The position numbers and the translations under genes were made by a program. A stretch of 64,000 bases of DNA, taken from NCBI GenBank assembly GCA_018524725.1, contig JAEUWP010000480.1:62001-126000 (forward strand), in the 5' to 3' direction. The notes under the pieces were generated by a model. It was not told where the DNA came from and made no database searches. It saw only the letters and a program-made list of their open reading frames with translations. Numbering within the stretch: the stretch's first letter is position 1; every line of letters starts with the position of its first letter. This DNA is from Podaxis mareebaensis. Taxonomy: Eukaryota > Basidiomycota > Agaricomycetes > Agaricales > Agaricaceae. Below, piece by piece: positions 21,692 to 33,481 of the stretch.

Positions 21692-24600
21692 ATGACGGCC
21701 CGTGCTGGCACAATAAAGTGCTGCTACGTGCTATGGCTAGCTTTACTTGCACTGGCTGGCCTTGCAATCGGTCAGGTGGACCCAAAACATGAAATCTCGA
21801 GCTTCGAGAATCTGCCTGCGCGCATATTCTTCTTTGACGATACTGATGTGCGTATGAACAGTATTCAAATGTAATATTATGCTGAAAACACTGTAGTCTG
21901 TGGTATACCACGATTCCATCAACGGCGATGTCTATGTCTCACAGGACGAAGGCAAGTCATGGGAGAAGGCTGAAGGTATACCCTCGGGCAAGGCAATGAT
22001 GGTCATCGAACACCCCTTCAATAACCGTATTGTGCGTCTATTCTAACTTCGCAGCCAATGTTTCTTGTTAATGTGACGGTAGGCTTTCGTGTTAACGGAC
22101 GGTACGCGACACTACCGCACCGAAGACAGAGGGGTGACATGGCGGTACTTTGACGTGCCTATTGCTCCCGCGCTCGTCCAACGACCGCTCTCGTTTCACT
22201 CTGATCTTGAAAAGTATGGTTATATTCTATATCAGGGAACTGCTTGTGATCGCGTCGGTTGGGGCGCTGTTTGCCACGACGAGGTATGTGGCACTCGTCA
22301 TGCGACCGCGTGTGTTTGCTGACGCTGTTATAGACTTATTACACAAAAGATGCCTTCAGCACTCCACCCGAGAGGATGCTCTCGGACACCTCTCGATGCC
22401 AATTCGCCCACAGTAGTGCCGATTTCAAGCATGATGCTCATCCCGACCTCATTTATTGCGTGGCCTTCGACACACCATCTTCTACTGGTTCATACAGCCT
22501 CGAGTCAAGTCGGCTCTATTCTAGTACCGACTTCTTCGCCAAAGAGAAGAACATAGAGGATTTGGGCATTGGCAAGAACGCTAGGGGTGTTGTTGCCCTT
22601 GCTATTGTGTCCAAATACGCTGTTGTGGCCCTGAAGGATTTCTCCCAGGCGACAGACCGCGAGATGTTGCTCTACGTGACTGTCGACACAAAGAGCTGGG
22701 CTAGGGCACAATTCCCCCATGCTTCCTCTGCCAAGCTGCATGAGAATGCGTACACCATCGTCGAGAGCACCACGCATTCGCTTGGTGTTGATGTTCTGCT
22801 GCAGGACAGAAGCGCCATTGGTACCCTGTTCCTCAGCAACTCCAACGGTACATTCTTCGTTGAGAGCTTGAAGAATACTAACCGAAACACGAACGGCTTC
22901 GTGGACTATGAGCGGCTGTACGGTATTGATGGTGTGGGTCTAGCTAACATCGTCGCAAACGCCAAGGACGTTGAGACGCGGGGGGCGCACAAACACTTGA
23001 AGACACAAATCACCTACAACGACGGTCGTTCCTGGTCTTATATCAAACCTCCCTCCGAAGATCACGAGGGGCGACGGATTCATTGTGATCCCGCCGACAC
23101 CGACACCTGCTCCCTCCACCTCCACTCGGTAACGACCCCGCATAATTTTGGTCGTATCTTTTCATCCCCTGCTCCTGGTGTCGCGATGGGTGTTGGGTCG
23201 ATTGGGGAGTACTTGAAACCGTATGAGGACAGTGACACGTTCCTTAGCACAGATGGTGGACAGACGTGGCAGATGGTGCGGAGAGATGCCCACAAGTACG
23301 AATTTGGTGATAAGGGCAGTATTCTCGTCGTGGTAAATGACGAAGACACGACACATGTTGTTCGATATTCATTGGATCTCGGAAAAACTTGGTGAGAGTC
23401 ACTTGTTATGCCTTGTGCTGTGCCCTTACCGTCAACAGGAAAGAATACGACTTTGGTGTCAAAATCCGCGCTCGCGCATTGCTCACACTACCAGACTCAA
23501 CATCTCAAAAGTTTTTGCTCCTAGGACAAGTCTCTCGAAAGGACCGAAAGAAAGACCTCGGACCAGTTGTCATCGTGTATCTCGATTTCCAACCCACTAG
23601 GACGCGCAAATGTGAGGAGTCCGATTTTGAGAACTGGTATGCCAGGAAGGGCGATTCGGCGTGTATCATGGGACATAAAGTATGTAGCATGTTTCAACCG
23701 TATGGAGCGGCATCTCTGACGGTGCGGGGTTAACTAGCAATGGTACAAACGCCGCAAACCCGATGCTAAATGCTACGTAGGAGAGAAGTATATCGATCCT
23801 ATTGAGCACGATGAGAACTGTGAATGTACGGACGACGATTACGAATGGTGTGTCAATCATGTTGCGCATTCATGCTACGATATTGACGCGAGGCTAGCGA
23901 CTACAACTTTGTCCTTCAAGACGGAAAATGCGTTCCCGCTGGTCCAGAACCCGCCCCCGCTGGTACATGTACGGGTCCTAATGGGAAATATGAGGGTTCA
24001 TCCGGCTACCGCAAGATTCCTGGAAATACATGCGTTGGGGGTGTTGAAAAAGACAAACCTGTGCTGAAGGATTGTGACAAAGGTAGGTTTTGCTGCAAAA
24101 AAAAAAAACGGTGCTTCAGGAGTCAACTAATTGATTGTAAACCTTAAGCTAAACCTCCCAAGGGTCAAGTCATCCATCAGAGTGTATGTAATGGACTACT
24201 TGAAGGGATGATTCTGTTCTGACGTTTTGCAGTTCAAGTTCGACTCTCAGATTGTCCAACATGCTTACTTTAAAGATTCAACTGTGAGTCCCACCGATTT
24301 GTGCCAGTTCGTTTATTCAACTTTGACATGATAGACTATCCTCGTACGTCTTCACGATGCAACTGTGTGGCAATCCAGCACCGAAGGTTACACGTGGCAA
24401 CAACTCTTCCCCGACAAACGCATCCTCGCCTTCTACCACCACAAATTCGCTCCAGACCGCGCATATCTCATCACCGATACCAATGAATATTTCTATACTA
24501 CCAACACCGGTCAAGCGTGGCACCGCGCAGAAGCACCAACACCACCCAATACCTTTGGTGCCCAAGTCCTCCGCTTCCACCCCACGGATTCTGATAAAAT

Positions 24601-26960
24601 TATCTGGGTCGGTAATCGCGACTGTCCGGGTGGAGAGCAATGTCGGGCGGAGGCCAAATATTCATTGGATCATGGACGAAGGTGGCATGACATCGATGCT
24701 TATGTCAAAAATTGTGCCTGGGCGAGGGATGCACATTTGGACGCGGACCCTACGGAGATTATCTGCGAGTCGTGGAAGGAAAAGAAAGGGTCCCAAAAAT
24801 ACTTCGGACCAGAAAACACGTTGGAGTTGGTCGCGGGTGCGGGTTACTATGAGAGGCAGAAGAAATTGTTTGACAGTGTTGTTGGATTTGCTAAATTCTC
24901 TGAATTCTTGGTGGTTGCTGAAGTACGTCTTGATTTTTGAATTTTATCGACTCAACGCCGAACGACCCCTCACTATAGCTCCTCCCGGAGAGACGCGCTC
25001 TAGAACTCCAAGTTTCACTGGATGGAAATCATTTTGCTGGTGGCAAGTTCCCACCGAGCATGCATCCCACCGCCCACGTACGTTATCTTACTTCAAGCGG
25101 TCCTACCTCAAACAAATTCATGCGTTTTCTAGGCCTACACCATTCTCGAGTCTAATACTGGGTCGCTCTTCCTCCACATGACAATGTCAGAGCCCCCGAT
25201 GGGACCGTACTGGGGCAACATCCTCAAGTCCAACTCAAACGGAACATACTTCGGGTTGTCGGTAGAGAATGTCAACAGGAATGAAGACGGTTATGTTGAT
25301 TTCGAGAAGGTGATTGGACTGGATGGCGTTGCCCTCATCAACGTTGTTGCGGATCCTTACGAGGCGACGGTGTCAGGACGAAAAAGGCTTCAAACGAGGA
25401 TCACACATAATGACGGTGCGTGGTTGGTCCTTCTTATGTTAATGTCAAACGCTGATGAGCTGGCTACAGGCGGAACCTGGAAGCCTCTGAACCCTCCCCG
25501 GCAAGATTCGTTGGGTAGAAAGTACGAATGCGAGGAAACAGTAAGCAAGTCATTCGACTCAACCGGGTAACGACTCACATTAAAGACAGAAATGCGCTCT
25601 ACACATTCACGGTTACACTGAACGCAGAGATCCTCGTGCTACCTATAGTAGCCCGGGCATAGTTGGTCTACTGATGGCCGTCGGTAACGTTGGCGAGACA
25701 CTTAAGCCATACAAGGAGTGCGACACTTTCCTTAGCCGAGATGCCGGGTTCACTTGGGAAGAAGTGCGCAAAGATGCTCACATGTGGGAATTTGGAGACT
25801 CTGGCTCGATCCTGGTCATCGCCAACGACGAGGGACCTACAGATCATGTGTTGTTCAGCACTGATGAGGGTTTAAACTGGAGGGAATACCGTTTCTCTGA
25901 TGAGAAGATTCGCGTCGACTCCATTGTTACTGTGCCCGAGGATACGAGCAGAAAGTTTATTCTCTTTGGTACCCAATTGAGGTCGCCTGGCGCGATCGCT
26001 GTGTATATCGATTTCTCGGAACTTACAGCGAGGGAGTGTGAGTCCTAGGTTTCTCGATTTAAACGGTCGGTGTCTGATTGGCTTTAGGTGTCCTTGACGT
26101 CGACGATCCAAACCATGATGATTTCGAACTCTGGGGTCCCAGTATCGAGCGTGAGGAACGTTGTTTATTCGGCCGTCAAGTAAGTTTGGCTGTTTGCCTT
26201 GCGACCATGATCCTGAAAGTAGCCCTAGACGCTATATCATCGTCGGAGACGCGAAGCCGACTGCGTCGTTGGTAAACAACCCAAGGCCGCCGAAAAGGTT
26301 GTTCGTAATTGCCCTTGTTCCGATGCGGACTTTGAATGGTAATCCATTTCATAACACTGCCAATTCTCCCTTATTGACATTCCGACAGCGAGTTTAACCA
26401 TATCCGCAATGCTGAAGGGAAATGCGTTCTCGTTCCTGGGACACAACCGCTCCCGGACGACGACTCGTGCCAAAACGGTGAAGACTACTGGTATGAGAGG
26501 ACTGCGTATAGATTGATTCCTTATTCGTCGTGTGAGGGTGATTATCGCCCTGATCGTGGCAAGCGACACGAATGTCCAGGACTCAGATCCAAGGGACCAT
26601 TGTTCTGGCTTTTCATGCTTCTGTTGCCTTTCGCTTTCACCGCCTTGGTGGGTTACTATTATTACCGTCGTAGCGGCCTTGCGAGAGGGTATGTTTCACG
26701 TTATGTGTCTCTGGGGCATTGCTCAATTGACTTGCAGGACAATTCGACTACCGGGAGATGCCATGGGCAGATCGGACAGTGGGCTCCATCGTGCTCTGGA
26801 CACTCTTGCTTCGGTTCCGTGGTTCCTCGTCGGTATTGGTAGAATCGCATTTGAGTGGATTTCGGCGCGTCTTGATAGAACCGGTCTGAGATCACGACGG
26901 GGCTATAGGAACATTCCTATTGACGAGGATGCGCAGGTACTGCGCTTCGAGGACGAGTGA
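21692..26960 (+). CDS. VPS10: VPS10 / sortilin-type vacuolar sorting receptor
   Basis: Type I membrane receptor that carries soluble hydrolases from the Golgi to the vacuole and recycles by retromer. The start [20 protein letters not shown] is a signal peptide. Two VPS10 modules follow, each with Asp-box propeller repeats ([56 protein letters not shown]) and a cysteine-rich 10CC segment ([28 protein letters not shown]). [16 protein letters not shown] and [16 protein letters not shown] are the matching module motifs. A C-terminal membrane helix ([20 protein letters not shown]) is followed by a tail ending [11 protein letters not shown]. About 14 short introns reconstruct one frame; one holds a run of 12 A near 24097. 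Two modules is the usual fungal architecture. The gene appears complete. Confidence 0.95.
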
Positions 26961-27290
26961 AGCTTTGAAGTGTTGCTATTTGATGCTTTCATCTTGGGCA
27001 TTATCCTAGTTTCAGCTTTACATTTTGTCTGTATATTTATCTTAGTTCCCTGTAAGTTGTAAGAGGGAATGCTATGTATAATGGACTGCACCCCTGCAAG
27101 ACCCGATCAGACACTCAGAATGATTGAAGTGATGGGCACCAACGGACACGAACTAAAACTTGGCCAAACCTTTGGACATGTGGCTTATGTGATTACACAT
27201 GCTATGTTAGTTCTACACAAATTACTACAAGACAATGAGTCTCCTAAGTAGAAAGCAGTAAAAGAACATAGAAAGGAATGGCACTATATC
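26961..27290. other. Spacer between convergent VPS10 and membrane-protein genes
   Basis: About 330 bp expected to hold both 3' UTRs. No further feature was seen. Confidence 0.35.
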
Positions 27291-28600
27291 TTATGCGCGA
27301 GGTCTACCTCGAGCAGCAGCATCGTCGGGGTAACTTTGTCGGCTAACTCCACCATCCTCCACCTTCTCCGGTTGTCGCTCTGTATCATGTCCATGATGGG
27401 TCCACCATTGCATCTCCTTTCTTAAGCCCCGCTTCGCCCACGCAACGCTTCCAACGACGCTTAAGATCAACCAGACGAAGAATTGTCCAAGGACCCAGCC
27501 GAATGCGAAGCCCAAATCCGAACCCCAAGTCACTGCGGCTGTGATACCGCAATAGATGGTGATTAAAATAACCCAATACATTGTGATTTCGGCCATTAGC
27601 TTTTGGAATAGCGGAGACGCGTTCCATCTATCTCAGGGTGAGCCCTTGAGCTTGCATGATTGTTCGCCAAGATGAGAAATATACTAACCGATCATAGAGC
27701 GCCTTCCTGAAAGGCCGGCCATGTTGGAAGTCCACGCTTGCGAAATCTTCAAAGCAATAGAAGATTGCGGGTTTCATTCTTGTACCAGTAGGGTCCGAGG
27801 AACATCTGAAGAAGAGCGTGGGTCTGAATAATGAGTAGAGGAAGATAACGCCTATTGGCCCGACGAGAAGGACGGTTGACATGAGGAAGAAATCGCTGCG
27901 ACGGAGAGATATCGTGAGTATGTTAGGGTTTCGGGAGTTAGCTTTGGACTACGTACTAAAGCTGCAGAGCCGGTGCTATGGCCAGCGGGACTGAGAAGAT
28001 TGTGAGGGCAATACTATACATCCACATCACAAAATCGCAGTGCCACCATACATCACTCCCTAACGGCCCATATACCCTTCTATGTCGTGTAACTGGACCA
28101 GAAGGTAAGTTTGAGATGATGATGGACTGGATAGGTACACTCACGACGCCATAACCGTAGAGGTGCATCAAAACACGAGGAAACACCTAAAGCTGCTGAA
28201 GATATCCCAACAATTTCCCTCGTACTCAGTGGGGTGACTGGAGAATGACGTGAGCATGGAGCGGAAGGTGTCACTGGATGGCGTACTTACAATGCTTCAA
28301 GGGATAGAACAGCAACACCGGGATGATCAAGTTACAGAATATGAGAAAGAGAATATACAAGATGATCGGCTTCCATTTCCATGTGAAGTGCAGAGGCGGA
28401 AGAGCACCGGGGACGCGAGCAGGTATAGTGCATGTGGCTGTCCGTCCAGGAGTCAATGTTGAGCCGGAGTCTCCCTTGAACGATACTTTATTTGCACTCC
28501 TGGGCGCGCTCAACCTGCCCTCTGCATGTGATGTGGCCTCTGTGCCTGGCCTTGACTCTGTCGGCTTCTCGGATTCGGCGCCTTTCGTGTGGTCCTGCAT
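27291..28600 (-). CDS. Polytopic membrane protein of a conserved but uncharacterised fungal family
   Basis: The N-terminal tail is disordered (MQDHTKGAESEKPTESRPGT), then WKWKPIILYILFLIFCNLII begins the first membrane helix. Splicing at 28275 gives FTPLSTREIVGISSAALGVS and SCFDAPLRLWR, then RHRRVYGPLGSDVWWHCDF across an intron of about 52 bp. Two further helices follow (MYSIALTIFSVPLAIAPALQ; MSTVLLVGPIGVIFLYSLF). The last exon has two helices (MYWVILITIYCGITAAV; WVLGQFFVWLILSVVGSVAW) and a charged tail ending at 27291. The ISSAALGxSSCFDxPxRL motif and the GPLGxDxWWHxDF motif are ones I recall from an unnamed fungal family. The start is uncertain because the frame is open for about 35 codons above this ATG. 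Confidence 0.75.
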
Positions 28601-28698
28601 GATATCCTGTTGTTGGGTGTAGTAGGGAAGGTCATAACTCTTGAGGCGGTGGCTATTGAACAGGTCGTCGAGTCGGTGGATGATATTGCGTCATAGAC

Positions 28699-28930
28699 CT
28701 ACTCCGGTGTTTGGGGTACTCTTACGCCACCAGAACTTTAAGTCCAGGTCCAGGTGAGCAACTTGGTCGGCCTTGAAAACCTGGGATTTCAGGGTGAATG
28801 AACGAGTATACGTTCCAGATTCTATTCCCCTGAGATACAGAGAGTCTCTCTCTGTGGAATCACCATTGTGATGCTCGAGGAGAGTGATGTTGTCGATGAG
28901 AGCCTTGGAGCTTCCCCATGAGTTCTAAAC
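28699..28930 (-). pseudogene. Possible relic or missed exon upstream of the membrane-protein gene
   Basis: An open stretch of about 77 codons in one frame, bounded by a stop on each side. It reads WGSSKALIDNITLLEHHNGD, then YLRGIESGTYTRSFTLKSQV and KFWWRKSTPNTGVGL. Its composition is protein-like, unlike the AT-rich spacer around it. It has no ATG in frame. It could be a decayed gene, an exon of the gene at 27291-28600 with unrecognised splicing, or chance. Confidence 0.25.
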
Positions 28931-30063
28931 TTACCATGATACCATCAACTTCGCAGCGGAGCGCTTCCAAAGAATTGATTACGCGTATTTGACATTGGCT
29001 TCAGAAATAAACATCAGTGAATATGTATACATACGGATTAATATTCAACAAGTTCAAACTCCATCAACTCAATGACATTAATCGATATTGATATCGAAGA
29101 ATTGACTTCGCTCAACTGCCCAGGTTCAGTTCAGAAATCAATATTAATCATCTGTCGGTGCTGCCAGACCAAATCGGGGGGGAAAGGAGAAGTCGGGAAG
29201 TAGTTTTCCAGCGGGAAAAACGGTAACAGCAGATGCCCAAAGATGTTGCATCCGTCCATTGTGACGCAGGAGGTACGCATGAAACCGCTGCAAAGCAACA
29301 CCAGGAGCTAGGCATTCAATATTCAATACCGACAGGCGCATAAAAGACGTAAACAAGACCATTTTCGGAAGCGCTGGACCCACCCGGATAAATGCCTCCC
29401 TAAAAGACCACAGTTTCCTTTACGTCGTTCTCCTATCGACGACTCGGAAATTCTCAACTCGCTGCTTTCTCGTAGCGAAATGGCAGGCAGATTACCATAT
29501 ATCATTGCACGAAATGAAGAGTCTGGGATCGCCGCTTCCCGGCGTCTGCGGCGATGTATAACGATCCGCAGGATCCCAGGCTAAAAAAGAAGGCCTTGGT
29601 ACGAGCCCCAAAATTTTGGCCTTCTTCCGCGGCACACCTGAAGGCTTGTATCTTCCTGAAGAAAAAGTGAACATATTACATTGCGGTCGCTAAACAATGT
29701 TGGAAAGATTCACAGCAGCCGTGGTATCGAAGGCAAAGACTCCGGGTCCAGTTCTCATAGGCGCTACGTAGTACCTACGCCGGCTATAATTTTGGGATGC
29801 ACGAGATGTCAAAAGAAAAAAGACGAGCAGCACAGTTCTGGAAATCTCTAGCGAAAGTTCTCTCTGTTAATGGGTCTGAGCTATGAATCCGCTCCTCTTT
29901 CTCGAAGCTTAAGCTTATTGATGGGGTCTTTTTTTCTCTCCCTTTTTGCGGGCTCATCGCCGCAATTTAATCGTGCCCTCTTCATAACTCCTCCAGTCCT
30001 TACTCACTTTTTCTCGTCCTTTGCTCTCCCTTTATTCGCCATTCCCTGCATCACTGCTCAACC
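28931..30063. other. Intergenic spacer
   Basis: About 1.1 kb between divergent genes. It includes an imperfect hairpin AAGAAGGCC/GGCCTTCTT at about 29588-29627. A pyrimidine-rich promoter tract (about 29920-30050) lies directly upstream of the DUF6534 gene. Confidence 0.35.
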
Positions 30064-32320
30064 ATGTCGTCTCCTCCAGACTTGGGAAACACGTATACCT
30101 CCTGCGTTTTTCGATTCACCGCTTAAATCTCATAAGGCATTATAGGATGGGTGTTGCCTTGATTGGTGTAGTTGTAGCCGCGATGTAGGTTTTTTTGCGC
30201 CTCGTGCTAATGCAACGTATCATGGTTTCTCCCTCTTAGGTTTTACGGAGGTGCTCACCATCTATTCGTCGATCTGCGTGTAGCTCAAATATGTTCTTCC
30301 TCTAGTATCGGCACTGCAAGTCTATTACTATTACACCCACCAAACGGATACTTGGTACATCAAGCTTTTGGTGCGTCGCCCATCCTTGAATAACTTCACC
30401 CTTGCTTCTGAATACGTCAAAAAACTAGGTCGGGCTGGTTATGCTCTTTGAGACCGTTCACCAAATTCTTATCACACACTCGGGTTCGTCATTTTCTTTA
30501 AAGTGATTAACTAAATCACTCAGTATAGTATGTCTAGTCTACGTCTATCTTGTGGTCTACTATGGACGGCAAGAAATGCTCAGCCAACTAGTCTGGTACG
30601 TTTCATAAAGTACGGTTTTTTTCGCAGTACCCAGACAGGTAACAGGAGTTTGTTGGTGATATTCTTCCATCATATCTGTAAGACCATGACCTAACCTGTC
30701 CGCCAAGGTTGAGGTTCTTTTTAACGTAAGTGAAACGTTCGGTCGATGTTGGGCGATTTTAACTTTTCTTTTCAGGGGTTAACTGCGCTTCTGGTTCAAA
30801 GGTAACCTATTTGCTCGTCAAATGCCTTTCTCTAACCTTGTCCTTAGCTTCCTCACCATGCGGGTCTGGAGGCGTGAGTACGTTTTATGCTGATCAACCC
30901 CAAGGTTAACACTGTTCAGTGAGCAATCGTAGGATATGCTTAACTGGGATTGCTGTCTGTAATCTCATGTCTTTGATCAATTATGTCACTAATTTTCTGG
31001 CTTAGGCGTTCCTGGTGGCCAGCGAGTTTGGTGCGTTTATTCGGCTTTCCTAGTCTCATTATACGATCCTTATAACACATATTATCGGGCAGGTTGCGTT
31101 GTTGGTACGTTCATCGTGTAGACATTTTTGATGGAAACGCCCATAATTGCGGTGCCTTGTCCGATAGCCTTCACTGTTGTTTCGTAAGTTCCATAGCTTG
31201 GAAGTATTTTTCTGCGGTTAATCCCACCTTCTATAGTCTTCGCCTTCAAACATATGCAGAGCTCGCTCACCTCAAGGTTCGACAACCCAACGAATAGTGG
31301 TCTTGGCTAGAAGATTAACACACCCGCAGAGCCTTTCTATTGCCGTCAATGCCCTCGCTGCCGCCGGTGATCTCCTCATCGCTGCTAGTCTCTGCATTAT
31401 CCTACACCAGTCCAGAACAGGCTTCCAGAGGTACGTGTCGTCTGTCTTGTGGTCTGCAATTTTCATTTAGGCTTTGGGATAGGTCCGATACGATGATCAA
31501 GAAGCTGGTATGTACCTGAAGCTCTCAGTTCTATGCTGATAGCTGATGACAAACGCCTTTTAAATAGATTGTGTACTCTGTCAATACTGGTCTTCTAACA
31601 AGGTTAATTTAATTTGAACATCACGTCGCCTTACTCAACAATATTATCAACAGTCTGTGCGCCGTCGCGTCGTTGGCCTCAGTGAGGATTTCTACTATCA
31701 CTCGCTGTTGAATTATGCAACGCTCATTATTTGACAGATCATCCTAGCAGGACACACATTCTTTTACATCATGTTCTTCTTTTGCATTGGACGATGTGAG
31801 TGCGCCACACTCCTCGGAGCGTTCGTTGATACCTCACGTCTCTAGTGTACTCCAACTCTCTCCTCGCGACACTTAATGCACGTAAGAAGATCCGTGCAGC
31901 CGCGGAGGGAATGCCTAACACCAGCGATAATCTCTCCATTTCCCTCCACGAGTTCCCCAGAGCCGGTGGAGTAAGCACGTCTACCAAAGTGAGTCTCTAT
32001 TTCCTTATCCTCTTCTTCGTGATTTTGCACAATCTCTTTGCACTCTGGCCCGTTTGCTTGTACGAAGCTTGCTGTTGAAGCTTTAAATTTGGCCGCGGCG
32101 GGCTGTACACATTGACATTCATTCACTCCTGATTCTATCTTTCCTGTAGCGTCCAGCGAACATTTCTATCAAGGTAGATACAACCAGGGAGTTCAATATG
32201 GAGTTGATACGTGAGGGCGAGATGGACGATTGTGTGAGTGTAAGGCAAGCTTTGGAGGAAAAAAGAAATGATTTGGGGATGGTTCGTTGCAACTTTCAGT
32301 TTTAGGGCTTCGACTTCTGA
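30064..32320 (+). CDS. DUF6534-type seven-helix membrane protein
   Basis: Agaricomycete membrane-protein family of unknown function. Exon 1 (30064-30092) MSSPPDLGNT splices to MGVALIGVVVAAM, then an 11-nt exon (30240-30250), then VSALQVYYYYTHQTDTWYIK and LLVGLVMLFETVHQILITHS. A 10-nt exon (30646-30655) gives WSLL, followed by VEVLFNGLTALLVQSFLTMR. Later exons give LAAAGDLLIAASLCIILHQS, then SVNTGLLTSLCAVASLASII and FFCIGRLYSNSLLATLNARK, the C-terminal family signature. The hydrophilic tail ends either at about 32305 unspliced or at 32320 after one more intron. No break was found, but at least a dozen short exons make the model delicate. Confidence 0.8.
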
Positions 32321-32801
32321 TGATGAGTTTTATTTATGTAGACGTTCGCGAGGAAGGCTTCGGCTTCCTCAACTGCAACATTTGCTGATCTTTCCACTGC
32401 TCAGGCTGTTTGAGGTGTCAGAAGGTGCATTGTTTCTGTCTTCTTGGGATGTGAATCTTGTGTGCATAGTTGTTTGTGAATCATGATATTGGCGCTCAAG
32501 ACTTGTTGGAACTCTTCTGGTCATTCGAGGTAGCAACACCGAGGACATGCGGTTAGTACGTAAATCGAATTGATATCGATTGCCTGAGGTTCTTTGTTTG
32601 TTTGTGATCATTTAAGGTCACGCAATTGGTGAATAATCTGGGTATATTGTGTTGTTTCCCTGGGTATCTATATAGTACAAGAAATTCTACCGGCATATTG
32701 GTGCAGTCATAGTGGGCATGGGGCATATGGAGGGGCATATGGAGGAGCTGGTGTACAGAACAGAATAATTTAACGATGCCACGAGTGAGGGGAGAAATAG
32801 G
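32321..32801. other. Spacer between convergent DUF6534 gene and copy 3
   Basis: About 480 bp holding two 3' ends. A GGGCATATGGAGG direct repeat lies near 32721-32746. No gene was recognised. Confidence 0.35.
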
Positions 32802-33481
32802 TCAGAAATCAACGGCGACATCTGCTTGCCAGATGCCATCGCCAATGCTGTATAGGGCCACGAGAGAGATCTTCTCAAAGGGGATCGTCTTTTGATTGAT
32901 CTGCCATTGAGGATTTGTTGTCGACGATTTTTCTGCTTGCTGCATTGGGTCGTCAGAACATGTTGCACAAACAAAGAACGCGAAAGACTCACAGCAACAA
33001 ACGACCAAAACTGCATCGCAATACTTGCACCAAGCTGACCTCGCGACATTGCAGGGCTCGCGGGCATACTCTGCACAAAGTTCAAATGTTCATATCCAGT
33101 CCACTATTAATGACATTCAGCCCACGATCGGAGGCCAAGTGCAAAAATAGAACATACCATGATCCGCAGATGAATCCTGCTGATTCCGGTTCCGGCCAAC
33201 ACTTGGTCGTTCGCTCCGGCGACCATTTGAGCCAGAGCGGTTTGGGACCTCGCGCTGAAGTCGGCAAGTGACACTCCCTGGCCTGCTTGGCCGATATAGT
33301 CGAAACCGATCGGTCCGCAGACTGGTCCGCTGGATGTTTTGCAGACATTCTGGGGTACGCGACGGCGGCGGGGAGAATTGAATTGGGAGGGTGGCGGTGC
33401 AAGTGCACCTGAGAGAGAGGAATAAGATGAAATCTGGGAGGGGAAGACAGGCGCGTGGATGGGATTGTGATAGCGAGACAT
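32802..33481 (-). CDS. Copy 3 of the unassigned ~190-aa family
   Basis: Same 680 bp, three-exon layout as copy 2, in the opposite orientation; exon 1 is 33158-33481. It encodes MSRYHNPIHAPVFPSQ, RRRRVPQNVCKTSSGPVC, FDYIGQAGQGVSLADFSARS, then ALAQMVAGANDQVLAGTG. It ends VALYSIGDGIWQADVAVDF*. Differences from copy 2 are few and mostly conservative. Unlike copy 2 it keeps the full RRRR basic box. The TATA-like box (33595-33602) and the GCCCACACCCCGCCA block upstream match copy 2. It is divergent from copy 4. Function not recognised. Confidence 0.87.

Noticed and set aside
24093..24110. Poly-A run suggesting a retroposed sequence in VPS10
   Set aside because: It lies inside a well-formed intron and is not flanked by a target duplication or inserted cDNA.
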